Assembly (NCBI GenBank): GCA_024400455.1
Contig: JAKSMU010000006.1
Span: 62,001-126,000, forward strand
Length of the DNA stretch: 64,000 nucleotides
Direction: 5' to 3'
From: Bacteroidales bacterium
GTDB taxonomy: Bacteria > Bacteroidota > Bacteroidia > Bacteroidales > F082
The translations under genes and the position numbers were made by a program. This document shows, piece by piece, positions 8,916 through 18,873 of the stretch. Numbering within the stretch: the stretch's first letter is position 1; the number at the start of each line of letters is the position of its first letter. The notes beneath the pieces were generated by a model. The model worked only from the letters and a program-made list of their open reading frames with translations. It was not told where the DNA came from and ran no database searches.

Positions 8916-10334
8916 ATGAACTATACCGAAACAGAAATAAAAGACATTGTTGCCGCCCAGAGGCACTTTTTCCGCACGGGCGAAACCCTCGACGTGGCGT
9001 GGCGCATCAAGCAATTAAAAAAACTCAAAGCCGCCGTCATCGCACACGAAGCTGAATTTGAGCAGGCTTTGCATGAAGATTTGGGCCGCAGCAAGGTGGA
9101 AGCCTACCTTTGCGACATCGGGCCTATCATCGTGGAAATCAACGAGACCATCCGCGGCTTGCGGCGTTGGGCACGACCCGAGAGGCATTTCAGCGGTTTC
9201 ATTTGTTTCCCAAGCATGGTGACGAGAGTCTATAAGATGCCGTATGGCGTTTCGCTCATCATCAGTCCGTTCAACTTCCCCATGCTGCTCACCATCGGCG
9301 TCCTCACGGCAAGCATCGCCGGCGGCAACACGGCGGTCATCAAGGCAAGCTCAAAGTCGAAGGCCAGCACGGAATTTCTGAAAGGTTTCTTTGCCGAAGT
9401 CTTCCCGAAGGAATTTGTCACCTTGATTGACGGCGGTCACGAGGTGGCCGACCTTTGTCTTGCACAGCGTTTCGACAAGATTTTCTACACGGGTTCACCT
9501 GAAATCGGCAAACATGTCTTGGCCGAAGCCGCCAAAAACCTCACGCCTGTCGCTTTGGAACTAGGCGGCGAAACCGGCAACTGGTGCATCGTGCGCAAAG
9601 ATGCCGACCTAAAAGACACAGCACGAAAAATCGCTTTCTTCAAAGCGTGCAATGCAGGACAAATCTGCATCAACATCAACCAAATAGCTGTTGCCGAAGA
9701 GATTGCAGAAACATTCCTCAAGGAACTAAAGGCGGCTTTTGTGCAGCAACTCGGTGAGCATCCCGAAACGAATGAGGAATACCCGAAACTCATCACCGAA
9801 TCGGCCTACGCCAAATGCGAAAGCCTTGCCAACAAATACAAAGCCCGCATCGTTTTCGGCGGCACCGGCGACAAAAATTCAAGGCGTTTCGCCCCGACCA
9901 TCCTCTACCCTATTGACATTAATGACGACATCGTACAGCACGAACTTTTCTGCCCTTTGCTGCCCGTTGTCACTTACAAAGACGACGAAATCAACGCTCT
10001 GATGGACACCATAGCCAATCGAGAGCATCCTTTGTCTATGTATGTCTTCACCAACGATTTGAAATGGGCCAACCGCATAATGCGCACTCAGCAGTTTGGC
10101 GGCGGCTGCATCAACGAGGTCTGCATCCACCTGATGGTGAAAGGCGTTCCCTTCAACGGCACAGGACATTCAGGCATGGGTGCCTACCACGGCGAATGGG
10201 GCTTCCGCGAGTTCACGCACCCGCAAACTGTCCTGACAGGCAAAACGCATTTTAATCTGTCGCTGCGCGAACATCCTTACGGTGGCAAGGCCGAAAACGC
10301 CAAACTGAAGATTTTGAGGAAGTTTGAGAAATAA
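8916..10334 (+). CDS. NAD(P)-dependent aldehyde dehydrogenase
   Basis: 472 residues, class 3-like aldehyde dehydrogenase (short N terminus, ISPFNFPMLLTIG, FTGSPEIGKHV). The catalytic cysteine is in CNAGQICIN and the general-base Glu in LELGGE. The motif that normally reads ELGGKxP is here ELGGETGNW, which changes the residues just after the catalytic Glu. The C terminus has PFNGTGHSGMGAYHGEWGFREFTH, the usual class 3 ending, which supports a complete protein. It follows the alcohol dehydrogenase after 6 bases, probably as one operon. Confidence 0.9.
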   Translation: MNYTETEIKDIVAAQRHFFRTGETLDVAWRIKQLKKLKAAVIAHEAEFEQALHEDLGRSKVEAYLCDIGPIIVEINETIRGLRRWARPERHFSGFICFPSMVTRVYKMPYGVSLIISPFNFPMLLTIGVLTASIAGGNTAVIKASSKSKASTEFLKGFFAEVFPKEFVTLIDGGHEVADLCLAQRFDKIFYTGSPEIGKHVLAEAAKNLTPVALELGGETGNWCIVRKDADLKDTARKIAFFKACNAGQICININQIAVAEEIAETFLKELKAAFVQQLGEHPETNEEYPKLITESAYAKCESLANKYKARIVFGGTGDKNSRRFAPTILYPIDINDDIVQHELFCPLLPVVTYKDDEINALMDTIANREHPLSMYVFTNDLKWANRIMRTQQFGGGCINEVCIHLMVKGVPFNGTGHSGMGAYHGEWGFREFTHPQTVLTGKTHFNLSLREHPYGGKAENAKLKILRKFEK

Positions 10335-10391
10335 ATTGTTCAACATCAAACAAACATTATGACCATTTTGAACACGCAAAGCGCAATTTAG

Positions 10392-10399
10392 TAATTTTG
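10392..10399 (+). promoter_or_regulatory. -7 box of mutS2 promoter
   Basis: TAATTTTG, a perfect TAnnTTTG match, ends 17 bases before the mutS2 GTG start. Confidence 0.45.
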
Positions 10400-10416
10400 C
10401 ACCATATTTTACTACC

Positions 10417-12810
10417 GTGATATATCCGAACAACTTCGAACAAAAGATAGGTTTCAACGGCATTCGCCAGATGCTTGCCTCCCACTGCATCAGCCAGATG
10501 GGTTTGGAACGAGCCGAAAGCGTGTCGTTCAACACAAATATTAACCTCATAACCAAGAGTTTAGAGCAGACTGAGGAATTCATTTCGCTGCTCCAGCAAG
10601 GTGTGCCTTTCCCGATGCGCGACTTCCACGATTTACGCGAAGCCTTTCACCGCATTCAGATTGAAGGCACTTGCCTCAGCATCGAAGACCTTTTCGCCCT
10701 GAAACCTTCACTCAATGTGCTGGAGGCCATCATGCGTTTCGGCAATTCAGAAAGCGCCATGAAGTTTCCACGCATCAAGGCTTTGACTGACAATATTTTC
10801 ATTGAGAAAAAAGTCTTCACCGAAGCCAACCGCTTGGTCGACGACAAAGGCGAAATCCCCGACAATGCTTCACCCGAATTGCAGGAAATCCGTCAAAGCG
10901 TGCGACGCAAGCAAGGCGGCATCGACCGTCGCATACGCCAAATCATGAGCGATGCGAAAACGGCTGGTTGGGTCGACCAGAAATCGGAAATCACCATACG
11001 CGACGGACGCTTGGTCATCCCGGTGAAAGCCTCCGACAAAAGGGCTTTGCGCGGTTTCATCCACGATGAATCAGCCACGGGCCAGACCGTCTACATTGAA
11101 CCTGCTGAAATCTTTGATACTTCAAACGAAATCAAAGAGTTGGAATATGCTGAAAAACGCGAAATCCACAAAATTCTGTTGGGTTTCACGACTTTGATAC
11201 GCCCCTATTTATCAGAATTGCGCAAAGCCTGGAGCATGTTGGGCGAACTGGATTTCATCCGCGCCAAGGCATTACTGGCACAGGAAATCGGCGGTGTGAA
11301 ACCTGCCCTCCGCGATGAGGCTTACTTCAACTGGATTCAGGCACGCCATCCAATTTTGGAGCAGAAATTGAAAGTCCAAGGTAAAGAGATCGTTCCACTC
11401 GACTTAAAGTTGGACGGGAAAGACAGAATTTTGGTCATTTCCGGTCCAAACGCTGGCGGCAAATCGGTCTGCCTGAAAACAACAGGACTCATTCAATACA
11501 TGCTGCAATGTGGTCTCATGGTGCCCATGCGCATCGACTCGGAATGTGGCCTTTTTGAAAGTCTTTTCATCGACATCGGCGACGAGCAATCGCTTGAAAA
11601 TGACTTGAGCACCTATAGTTCTCATCTTCATAACATGAAGACCTTACTGGAAAAAGCCACATCAAATTCGCTTTTCCTCATCGATGAATTCGGAACGGGT
11701 ACCGAACCGCAATTGGGCGGTGCTATTGCCGAAGCTATCTTATTGGAACTGAACAAGAAAGAAATTTTCGGCATCGTCACCACGCACTATGCCAACCTGA
11801 AACTTCTGGCCGACAACAACGAAGGCATCATCAATGGCGCCATGCTGTTCGACACGAAATTCATGCAGCCGATGTACATCATGATGACGGGCAAACCCGG
11901 CAGTTCGTTCGCCTTTGAGATTGCAAAGAAAATCGGTTTCCCGAAATACATTCTGGAAAACGCCGCCACCATCACCGGCGACCAGCACCTCAAGTTTGAA
12001 CAGCAGTTGCAACAACTGGAAGTCGACAAAAAAGCCATCCGCAAAAAGGAACAAGACCTAAAAATCGCCGATCAGCTTTTGACCGAAGTCGTGACCAAAT
12101 ACAAAAACCTGCTTGCCGAATTGGAAAGCAAGAAAAAGCAATACATCCGCGATGCCGCAAAAGAGGCTAAGGAGCTGATTGAAAGCGCCAATAGCAAGAT
12201 TGAACGCACCATCAAGGAGATCAAGGAAGCGCAAGCCGAGAAAGAAAAGACTAAGGAACTGCGCAAGGAATTGCAGGAAACCAAGGAAGCCATTGTAAAA
12301 AAAGGTGAAGCCGCCGCCGAACCGAAGAAACCAAAACCCGCCGACGACGGTCAGCTGAAAGTGGGCGACACGGTTTGCATCGACGATATGCAAGTGGTTG
12401 GCGAAATCATTGCCATCAGCGACACCGATGCCACTATCTTATTTGACTCCATCAAGTTACGCACAAGCCCCGACAAGCTACGCAAGGTAAGCCGTGCCGA
12501 AGGTCGCAAGACCATGCGCAAATGGCAGGCTGGCATTGCCGATGACCTTAGCGAGAAAGCCGAACATTTCGAACTCACCCTCGACGTGCGTGGCAAACGC
12601 GCCGAAGAAGCTTTAGACATTGTGGAGAAATACATTGACGAAGCCAAACTGCTCAGCATCAAGGAAGTGAGCATCCTACACGGCAAAGGCAACGGCATTC
12701 TGCGCAAACTGATTCGCGAATACCTCAGCCATCAGCATGAGATTGAGAACTTCTGCGACGCCTCGCTTGAAACTGGCGGCGCCGGAATTACGAGAGTGTA
12801 TTTCAGATGA
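10417..12810 (+). CDS. mutS2: MutS2 family protein with Smr domain
   Basis: 797 residues. MutS2 binds branched DNA and, in Gram-positive species, rescues collided ribosomes. Here the MutS-type core and lever (residues ~1-320), ATPase with Walker A GPNAGGKS and the D-E Walker B segment LFLIDEFGTG, a long charged coiled coil (~520-640, rich in K and E) and a C-terminal Smr domain (LDVRGKRAEEAL, HGKGNGILR) are all present. The start is GTG at 10417; MIYPNNFEQKIGF is the normal family start and there is no better in-frame ATG. Its stop lies 3 bases from the convergent wcaJ-like gene. Confidence 0.95.
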   Translation: MIYPNNFEQKIGFNGIRQMLASHCISQMGLERAESVSFNTNINLITKSLEQTEEFISLLQQGVPFPMRDFHDLREAFHRIQIEGTCLSIEDLFALKPSLNVLEAIMRFGNSESAMKFPRIKALTDNIFIEKKVFTEANRLVDDKGEIPDNASPELQEIRQSVRRKQGGIDRRIRQIMSDAKTAGWVDQKSEITIRDGRLVIPVKASDKRALRGFIHDESATGQTVYIEPAEIFDTSNEIKELEYAEKREIHKILLGFTTLIRPYLSELRKAWSMLGELDFIRAKALLAQEIGGVKPALRDEAYFNWIQARHPILEQKLKVQGKEIVPLDLKLDGKDRILVISGPNAGGKSVCLKTTGLIQYMLQCGLMVPMRIDSECGLFESLFIDIGDEQSLENDLSTYSSHLHNMKTLLEKATSNSLFLIDEFGTGTEPQLGGAIAEAILLELNKKEIFGIVTTHYANLKLLADNNEGIINGAMLFDTKFMQPMYIMMTGKPGSSFAFEIAKKIGFPKYILENAATITGDQHLKFEQQLQQLEVDKKAIRKKEQDLKIADQLLTEVVTKYKNLLAELESKKKQYIRDAAKEAKELIESANSKIERTIKEIKEAQAEKEKTKELRKELQETKEAIVKKGEAAAEPKKPKPADDGQLKVGDTVCIDDMQVVGEIIAISDTDATILFDSIKLRTSPDKLRKVSRAEGRKTMRKWQAGIADDLSEKAEHFELTLDVRGKRAEEALDIVEKYIDEAKLLSIKEVSILHGKGNGILRKLIREYLSHQHEIENFCDASLETGGAGITRVYFR

Positions 12811-12813
12811 GAT

Positions 12814-14241
12814 TTATTTTCCTCTCCCTTGCACCACAATCAAAACGGTGTAAATCAAGATTTTGATATCGAGAGCAAGCGAAACGTTTTCGATGTAAAG
12901 CACATCGTATTTCAGACGCTCAACCATTTCATCGACATTCTCGGCATAACCGAACTTCACTTCACCCCAACTCGTGATGCCAGGCTTCACCTGAAGCAGC
13001 AGACGATAGTAAGGCGCCGTTTCCATGATTTTGTCGATATAATATTGGCGTTCAGGACGATAGCCGACAAGCGACATCTTGCCTTTCAGCACAGTCCAGA
13101 ATTGCGGAATTTCATCCAGACGTACTTTGCGCATGAAACGTCCGAATTTGGTAATTCGCGGGTCATCGTCTCCACTCGAAAGCTGCGGCGTGCCACTGGC
13201 TTCGGCATCGACTCGCATACTGCGGAATTTCGCCATCTTGAAAGGTTTGCCGTTCTTGCCGATGCGCTCTTGAACATAAAAGACAGGACCTTTTGAAGTG
13301 GTTTTCACGATGATAGCGCAAGCCAAAAACACCGGCGAAAGCAACACCAAGGCACAAGCAGAAGCAACAATATCAAAGATGCGCTTGACCACCTTTTGCC
13401 AAATCGGCATGCCTTCAGGCGTAACCTGAACCAAAGGCGCATACCAAATGGCCGATTGCTTGATGCCGCCAAAAACCAAATCCTGCATTTCGGGAATGAT
13501 TTTCACCACAGCATCAGTGCCGTCAATAACCGAAAGCAACACGCTCATCGCCTGAGTCTCAGAACGTTCGATTGCGATAATGACTTCCTCCACATTGTTT
13601 TCCTTCACAATTCGTTGCACATCTTCATAGTAGCCGATATGAGGCAAATATTCGCCCAATTTGTAATAATCCTTGTCGTAGACATTCACAAAACCAATGA
13701 AACGATGTCCCGAAGGCTTCACCTCATTGGCAATTTCGTTGTAAATGGCACAGGCATTGTCGTTGCTGCCTACTATCAAGGTATTGAATCCAATCTTCTT
13801 TGTGCGAATCTTATGAATCGTAACTGAAGTAATGATGAGTCGAGCTAGGTAAGTCAGGCCGAACTGGAAGCAGAACAGTGCAATAAACGACTGATAATAA
13901 GACTTGTATGTAGCAACTTCATCATCCAGAATGGCGACAAAGAAAATCACCACAACACCCAGCAGGGTAATGAAAAAGGTCTGTTCCAGTTCCTTAAGGC
14001 GCGATTTCTGATAACATTTCTGATAAGCCCCCGTGACGGCATGAAGTATCAGCCAACAAAGCGGAATAAAGATGACACCAAGCCAAAAACTCGTAGTTCC
14101 CAAAGAATAAGTGATTCTATCCCAATAGTTTATATAAAGATCTTCGTGCGATTTTCTAAAGAAATAGAAAAGCACCCATGCCAAAATGGAGGTGAACCAA
14201 TCGGCAAAAAAATATAAATATGTCAGTTTTTTCTTGTTCAT
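12814..14241 (-). CDS. Polyprenyl-phosphate sugar-1-phosphate transferase (WcaJ/exopolysaccharide type)
   Basis: 475 residues. Four or five N-terminal membrane segments, then a nucleotide-binding-like middle part (NTLIVGSNDNACAIYNEI), another membrane segment, and the C-terminal bacterial sugar transferase domain (KRIFDIVASACALVLLSPVF, GPVFYVQERIGKNGKPF, KFRSM, LDEIPQFWTVLKGKMSLVGYRPE pattern). Such enzymes put glucose-1-P or galactose-1-P onto undecaprenyl phosphate and start capsule or exopolysaccharide synthesis. No glycosyltransferase cluster follows; the gene is paired with a lipoprotein gene 1 base upstream and lies near a Gfo/Idh/MocA oxidoreductase, so it is an orphan initiator. Confidence 0.92.
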   Translation of the reverse strand: MNKKKLTYLYFFADWFTSILAWVLFYFFRKSHEDLYINYWDRITYSLGTTSFWLGVIFIPLCWLILHAVTGAYQKCYQKSRLKELEQTFFITLLGVVVIFFVAILDDEVATYKSYYQSFIALFCFQFGLTYLARLIITSVTIHKIRTKKIGFNTLIVGSNDNACAIYNEIANEVKPSGHRFIGFVNVYDKDYYKLGEYLPHIGYYEDVQRIVKENNVEEVIIAIERSETQAMSVLLSVIDGTDAVVKIIPEMQDLVFGGIKQSAIWYAPLVQVTPEGMPIWQKVVKRIFDIVASACALVLLSPVFLACAIIVKTTSKGPVFYVQERIGKNGKPFKMAKFRSMRVDAEASGTPQLSSGDDDPRITKFGRFMRKVRLDEIPQFWTVLKGKMSLVGYRPERQYYIDKIMETAPYYRLLLQVKPGITSWGEVKFGYAENVDEMVERLKYDVLYIENVSLALDIKILIYTVLIVVQGRGK

Positions 14242-14242
14242 C

Positions 14243-15208
14243 TTAACGGGAAATCAATTTAAGATTGTCGAAATAATAATAGCGTTGATAATCAGGAACT
14301 TTTTCAACATAACCATCTTCAATGCTATTATACACATGCGAAGTCAGATAGACCTTGAAATAGCTTGCATCTTCATGCTCAACGCATATCGGGCCAATGT
14401 TGATGTAAATCTTTTTCCATCTATGCGGCAGCGCATTGACCGTGTCGGTCGGCTGAATGGTTACAAGCGGAGCCTCTTTTTCAAGATAATTTGTGCAATA
14501 AATCATGCCGACGGTAAACGGGGCATTGCAGTTGTAATCCAGTTCAAGCATGCAATAATCGCCATTGGTCGGAAGCTCTTTCAATTCGTTAAACGATGAC
14601 AAATAGAAATGAAGCGAATCGGGAGGCAAGACGACTTTGCCAGAATAAGCCGAAAATTCAGGGAAGTCCGCTAAAAGCAAGGCTTCATTTCCACTGACAC
14701 GGACCAAAGCCGTATCACTTTCCGCCATAGCATTCAAGGTAATGGAACCGCTTTCAAAATCCTCTTTCCATTGCATCTTAATATCATCTATGGAGTAGTA
14801 ATTGATTATTGGATTGAGAATTACGATACTATCTTCCACCAAATTAATAGCTTCTTCGGCTTTATAAATCCGAGGCTGGTAGAACGGGTAAGGCGCACGC
14901 GAAGCCGAAATGCCGCCAACCTTTATGCCTCCGTAAATGCTGACCTTATGTCTGCCGTTTTTCAACACGGGAAATGTGGCCGGCAGTTCGTAACACCCGA
15001 TGATTTGGTCATCGACATAAACCCAAGCATCAGTAATGTTAGTGGTATTTGCTCCGTATGTGTTGTAATCAAGGTTAGGGTCCAATGTGATGGAATCGAT
15101 ATGAATGTAGGCCGGAACCGTCTGACCATTTTCAAACTTCTTGCAAGAAGTGCCGAAAAAAGCGAAGAAAAGGCCACAACACAAAGCAAGGGTAAATATT
15201 CTCTTCAT
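14243..15208 (-). CDS. Lipoprotein of unknown function
   Basis: 321 residues. The N terminus (MKRIFTLALCCGLFFAFFGTSC) is a lipoprotein signal with Cys22, so the protein is anchored to a membrane outside the cytoplasm. The rest is beta-rich, with a possible PEGA-like segment (LPATFPVLKNGRHKVSIYGGI) and a C-terminal part ending in YYFDNLKLISR that resembles the carbohydrate-binding-like or LamG-like folds of Bacteroidota lipoproteins. I do not recognise a specific family. It lies 1 base before the sugar transferase gene and is very likely co-transcribed with it. Confidence 0.7.
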   Translation of the reverse strand: MKRIFTLALCCGLFFAFFGTSCKKFENGQTVPAYIHIDSITLDPNLDYNTYGANTTNITDAWVYVDDQIIGCYELPATFPVLKNGRHKVSIYGGIKVGGISASRAPYPFYQPRIYKAEEAINLVEDSIVILNPIINYYSIDDIKMQWKEDFESGSITLNAMAESDTALVRVSGNEALLLADFPEFSAYSGKVVLPPDSLHFYLSSFNELKELPTNGDYCMLELDYNCNAPFTVGMIYCTNYLEKEAPLVTIQPTDTVNALPHRWKKIYINIGPICVEHEDASYFKVYLTSHVYNSIEDGYVEKVPDYQRYYYFDNLKLISR

Positions 15209-15255
15209 AGTAATTGACTTTTATTGGTAACGGAACAATGTTTCTGATATTGCAT

Positions 15256-16251
15256 TCAATTGGTTTTATTGTCAAATTTATCAATCGACTTGCTGACGGA
15301 ATCCAAGATACGGTAAGCCAGTTTAAGCACCTTCACGCCATCCTCAATGGTGACGGCTGGCGTAGTGTTGTGAATGATGGCATCATAGAAACTCTCCAAC
15401 TCTGTCTTAATGGCATTGATCGGCATGATTTCGGGCTTGTCGAATGTGATTTGGCGCTCGTCGCCATTGGCCAAATCGATAGTCATGGCAAAAGGATTCG
15501 ACGTGTCGACCTCATCATGAATGCGCACGATTTCGCTCACCTTGTCAAGGAAATCGACCGTGATGTAGGCATCGCGCTGGAAAATGCGCGTCTTACGCAT
15601 GTTTTTCATCGAAATGCGGCTTGCCGTCAAGTTGGCCACCGTTCCGTTTTCAAATTCAATACGGGCATTGGTAATGTCGGGTGTCGGACTCACTATGCTC
15701 ACGCCACTGGCGCTGACATGAGAAACCGGAGATTGGACAATCGAAAGCAAAATGTCGAGGTCGTGCACCATAAGGTCAAGAACCACAGGCACATCAGTGC
15801 CACGCGGATTGAACATTGCCAAGCGGTGTGCCTCAATAAACAAAGGCGATTTGATGAAAGGCTCGGCGGCAATAAATGCCGGATTGAAACGCTCGACATG
15901 GCCCACCTGCACCTTTACCTTGGCTTCATCGGCCAACTTGATAAGCGCATTTGCTTCGTCAGGAGTAGCCACAATCGGTTTCTCAATGAAAACATGTTTC
16001 GAGCGTTGCAAGGCACGCGAAGCACAGGCAAAATGCTGAATGGTAGGCGTGACAATATCGACCACATCAACAGCATCAATCAGTGAATCAACGGAATCGA
16101 AACACTTCACTCCCATTTCAGCTTCAACCGCTTTTGCCGTTTCTTCCATCGGATCGAAGAAGCCGACCAATTCGTATTGACCGATTTGCTTGATGCAATT
16201 GATGTGAATCTTGCCCAAATGGCCTGCACCTAAAACACCAATTTTCAACAT
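15256..16251 (-). CDS. Gfo/Idh/MocA family NAD(P)-dependent oxidoreductase
   Basis: 331 residues. The N-terminal Rossmann fold starts IGVLGAGHLGKIHI (G-x-G-x-x-G), followed by the EKP motif (FIEKPIVAT) that is the family signature, and the C-terminal alpha/beta substrate domain. Members oxidise or reduce sugars and sugar nucleotides; the exact substrate cannot be inferred. The gene has its own -7 box at 16268-16275 and is separated by 47 bases from the downstream lipoprotein and sugar transferase genes, so a role in surface polysaccharide precursor supply is possible but unproven. Confidence 0.88.
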   Translation of the reverse strand: MLKIGVLGAGHLGKIHINCIKQIGQYELVGFFDPMEETAKAVEAEMGVKCFDSVDSLIDAVDVVDIVTPTIQHFACASRALQRSKHVFIEKPIVATPDEANALIKLADEAKVKVQVGHVERFNPAFIAAEPFIKSPLFIEAHRLAMFNPRGTDVPVVLDLMVHDLDILLSIVQSPVSHVSASGVSIVSPTPDITNARIEFENGTVANLTASRISMKNMRKTRIFQRDAYITVDFLDKVSEIVRIHDEVDTSNPFAMTIDLANGDERQITFDKPEIMPINAIKTELESFYDAIIHNTTPAVTIEDGVKVLKLAYRILDSVSKSIDKFDNKTN

Positions 16252-16267
16252 ATTTAAAAAATTTGGG

Positions 16268-16275
16268 CAAAAATA
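16268..16275 (-). promoter_or_regulatory. -7 box of the oxidoreductase promoter
   Basis: TATTTTTG on the minus strand (TAnnTTTG), 17 bases before the ATG of the Gfo/Idh/MocA gene. Confidence 0.45.
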
Positions 16276-16299
16276 GTTCTTTTATCGTTTGGTTTGACG

Positions 16300-16307
16300 T
16301 ATTTTCG
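16300..16307 (+). promoter_or_regulatory. -7-like box of pcm
   Basis: TATTTTCG, one mismatch to TAnnTTTG, 18 bases before the pcm ATG and divergent from the oxidoreductase box. Confidence 0.35.
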
Positions 16308-16324
16308 CACCGCAAAACAAGAAA

Positions 16325-16990
16325 ATGAGCAGCAATTTTGAAGATACTTACCGTCACAAGGGAATGCGAAAGCAACTTGTTGATTTATTGCGCACAAAAG
16401 GCATTACCGACGAAAACGTGCTGACCGCCATCAACGAGGTGCCACGCCACGTTTTCCTCGATTCCTCTTTCGTTGAACTCGCCTATCAAGACATTGCCTT
16501 CCCCATAGGTTCAGGTCAAACCATTTCACAGCCACACACGGTGGCGTTTCAGACCCAGCTTTTGGAGATTACGTCTGGCATGAAAGTTCTCGAAATCGGT
16601 ACCGGTTCCGGCTATCAAGCCTGCATTTTGGCCGCTTTGGGCGCTAGAGTTTTCAGTATTGAACGGCAGAAAAATCTTTTTTTCAAAACCAGTGAATTCC
16701 TGAAAAACTTCCCATACCGCATCAAGACTTTCTACGGCGATGGTTTTGAAGGTTATCCAAGTTACGCACCTTTCGACCGCATCATCATCACGGCTGGCGC
16801 TCCCGAAATCCCCCAGAAACTCATTGAACAACTCAAGCCCAACGGCATGATGGTCATCCCAATTGATGAAGAAAACGGCAACGGACAAAAGATGCTGCGC
16901 ATCACCAAAATGGAAGACGGCAGCCTGAAGCAGGAAGAATTTGGCGATTTCAAATTCGTTCCCATGCTGAAAGGGAAAGGGAAAGACTGA
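16325..16990 (+). CDS. pcm: Protein-L-isoaspartate O-methyltransferase
   Basis: 221 residues. It methylates isoaspartyl residues in aged proteins so that they can be repaired to aspartate. The family signatures are GSGQTISQPHTVAFQ, the SAM-binding motif VLEIGTGSGYQACILA, and the acidic loop and IITAGAPEIPQ segment. The start ATG at 16325 follows a -7-like box. It is a single-gene unit: a strong terminator follows at 17080-17121. Confidence 0.95.
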   Translation: MSSNFEDTYRHKGMRKQLVDLLRTKGITDENVLTAINEVPRHVFLDSSFVELAYQDIAFPIGSGQTISQPHTVAFQTQLLEITSGMKVLEIGTGSGYQACILAALGARVFSIERQKNLFFKTSEFLKNFPYRIKTFYGDGFEGYPSYAPFDRIIITAGAPEIPQKLIEQLKPNGMMVIPIDEENGNGQKMLRITKMEDGSLKQEEFGDFKFVPMLKGKGKD

Positions 16991-17079
16991 TGGTTGTTGC
17001 AGAACCGCAGACTACGCAGATTCCACAGATTATCAATCAATTATATCAAACAATAATATCAATATTTCAAGCAAAAGCG

Positions 17080-17121
17080 AAACGGATTGCCTGAACGAAA
17101 ATCATTCGGGCAATCCGTTTT
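17080..17121. terminator. Bidirectional terminator between pcm and the HerA-like gene
   Basis: A long stem (ACGGATTGCC / GGCAATCCGT, extended by T-G and GAA/TTC) followed by TTTTT on the plus strand and preceded by A-rich sequence. It lies between convergent genes. Confidence 0.8.
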
Positions 17122-17149
17122 TATCTGTGTTCGCTTAAATTCGCGATTC

Positions 17150-18799
17150 TTATTTCAAGATTCCTTTCAGAATTTCTTCAGTGATTTTACGCGTTGCAGT
17201 AGAGGTTGCCGTCTGAGCTGCTTTCTTAGCAGCCTTACCCAAAACCGATTCATCGCTCTTTTTCGATGATTTTGACTTTGTAGTTTTTTTCGAACCGCCA
17301 ATATTCTTTGCCACCTGGGTTCCAATACTGCGGGCAAAACTTGAAGCGGCAGCGCCAATCATCGTACCCAAAATAGTGCGCTTGATGCCCTTGTTTTTCT
17401 TCTCTTTCTTTTCCTTTTCCTTAGCAGCTTTTGCCTCCTCTTTTTCCTTGGCTTTCAAGGCCTTTTCTTCTTCGATAGCCTGCAATTCCTGTTGTTTGGC
17501 CTCTTCCAGTTGCTGGTTCACTTCGGTCAGCACCTCGTATGCACTTTCACGGTCAACAAAATTCTGATATTCCTTAATGTTATCAGGAGCAGCGTCCTGT
17601 ATGTCAAGCCTTTGACCGGCAGTAATAGCTCCAATCTGACTCAAAGGGAAAAGAATTTTGGCGCGTTCGACGACTGACGGCGAACCTTTTTCGTCCAAGA
17701 ACGAAACGAGGGCCTCACCTGTGGCCAAATCCATAATGGCTTCTTCGGTCTTGAAAGCAGGATTAGCACGGAATGTCTGGGCAGCAGCACGAACGGCTTT
17801 CTGGTCTTGCGGCGTGAAAGCACGCAAAGCATGCTGAACACGATTGCCCAATTGAGCCAAAACATTGGCCGGCACATCGCTCGGAACCTGCGTAATGAAA
17901 TAAATGCCAACGCCTTTTGAACGAATCAGGCGAATGACCTGCTCGATTTTATCCACCAATGCCTTCGAGGTACCATCGAAAAGCATGTGAGCCTCATCGA
18001 AGAAGAACACCAGTTTAGGCAGTTCTAAATCACCGACTTCTGGCAGACGCGAATACAATTCCGTCATCAGCCAAAGAAGGAATGTGGAATACAATTTCGG
18101 ATTCAGCATCAGTTTGTCGGCTGCCAGCACATTCATCACGCCCTTCCCGTTTTCAACGGCAAAAAGGTCTTCGATATTGAATTCAGGTTCACCGAAAAAC
18201 TTATCGCCACCTTCACTTTCAAGTTGCAGCACTGCACGCTGAATGGCGCCAATGCTTGCAGAAGCTATGTTTCCGTATTCCGTTGTGAATTTCGATGCGT
18301 TTTTGCCCACAAAATCAAGCATCAGACGCAAGTCCTTCAAGTCGATAAGCAGCAAATCGTTATCATCGGCAATGCGGAACACGGCATTCAGCACACCAGC
18401 CTGAGTTTCGTTGAGTTGCATAAGACGGCTCAAGAGTTGCGGTCCCATCGACGAGATCGTGGCACGCATCGGATAGCCCTGTTCGCCAAACACATCAAAG
18501 AAACGTGTCGGGCAACCATGAAACTGCGGATTGGAAATGCCAAATTCAGGACAGCGCTTTTCAATGAAACTGCTCATGGCGCCTGCTTGACTAATGCCCG
18601 AAAGGTCGCCTTTCATGTCAGCCATGAAGCAAGGTACGCCCGCCTGACTGAACGATTCAGCGATGACTTGCAGTGTGACGGTTTTACCCGTACCCGTAGC
18701 ACCAGCTATGAGACCGTGACGGTTGGCCATTTTGCCTATTAGGTTGATAGGACCATTTTCGCTATGTGCGATGTATAATTGTTGTTCGTCGGTATACAT
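17150..18799 (-). CDS. HerA-like ATPase (DUF853 family)
   Basis: 549 residues. Walker A is [10 protein letters not shown] near residue 35 and Walker B is [12 protein letters not shown]. The protein belongs to the HerA/FtsK superfamily of DNA translocases known as DUF853; its cellular role is poorly defined. The last ~130 residues are a lysine-rich coiled coil ([24 protein letters not shown]) followed by a Gly/Ser/Lys-rich tail, likely for nucleic-acid binding. It starts at ATG 18799, 74 A/T-rich bases after trmB. Confidence 0.85.
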   Translation of the reverse strand: MYTDEQQLYIAHSENGPINLIGKMANRHGLIAGATGTGKTVTLQVIAESFSQAGVPCFMADMKGDLSGISQAGAMSSFIEKRCPEFGISNPQFHGCPTRFFDVFGEQGYPMRATISSMGPQLLSRLMQLNETQAGVLNAVFRIADDNDLLLIDLKDLRLMLDFVGKNASKFTTEYGNIASASIGAIQRAVLQLESEGGDKFFGEPEFNIEDLFAVENGKGVMNVLAADKLMLNPKLYSTFLLWLMTELYSRLPEVGDLELPKLVFFFDEAHMLFDGTSKALVDKIEQVIRLIRSKGVGIYFITQVPSDVPANVLAQLGNRVQHALRAFTPQDQKAVRAAAQTFRANPAFKTEEAIMDLATGEALVSFLDEKGSPSVVERAKILFPLSQIGAITAGQRLDIQDAAPDNIKEYQNFVDRESAYEVLTEVNQQLEEAKQQELQAIEEEKALKAKEKEEAKAAKEKEKKEKKNKGIKRTILGTMIGAAASSFARSIGTQVAKNIGGSKKTTKSKSSKKSDESVLGKAAKKAAQTATSTATRKITEEILKGILK

Positions 18800-18873
18800 A
18801 TCAATTGATTATTTATGATTTATGATTTAAAATTCAATGATTTATAGATTTTTGAGACAAAACAAGCTCTTTA

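Noticed and set aside
15214..16086. 290-codon frame opposite the Gfo/Idh/MocA gene
   Set aside because: Antisense shadow; His/Arg/Asn-rich composition and no homology seen.
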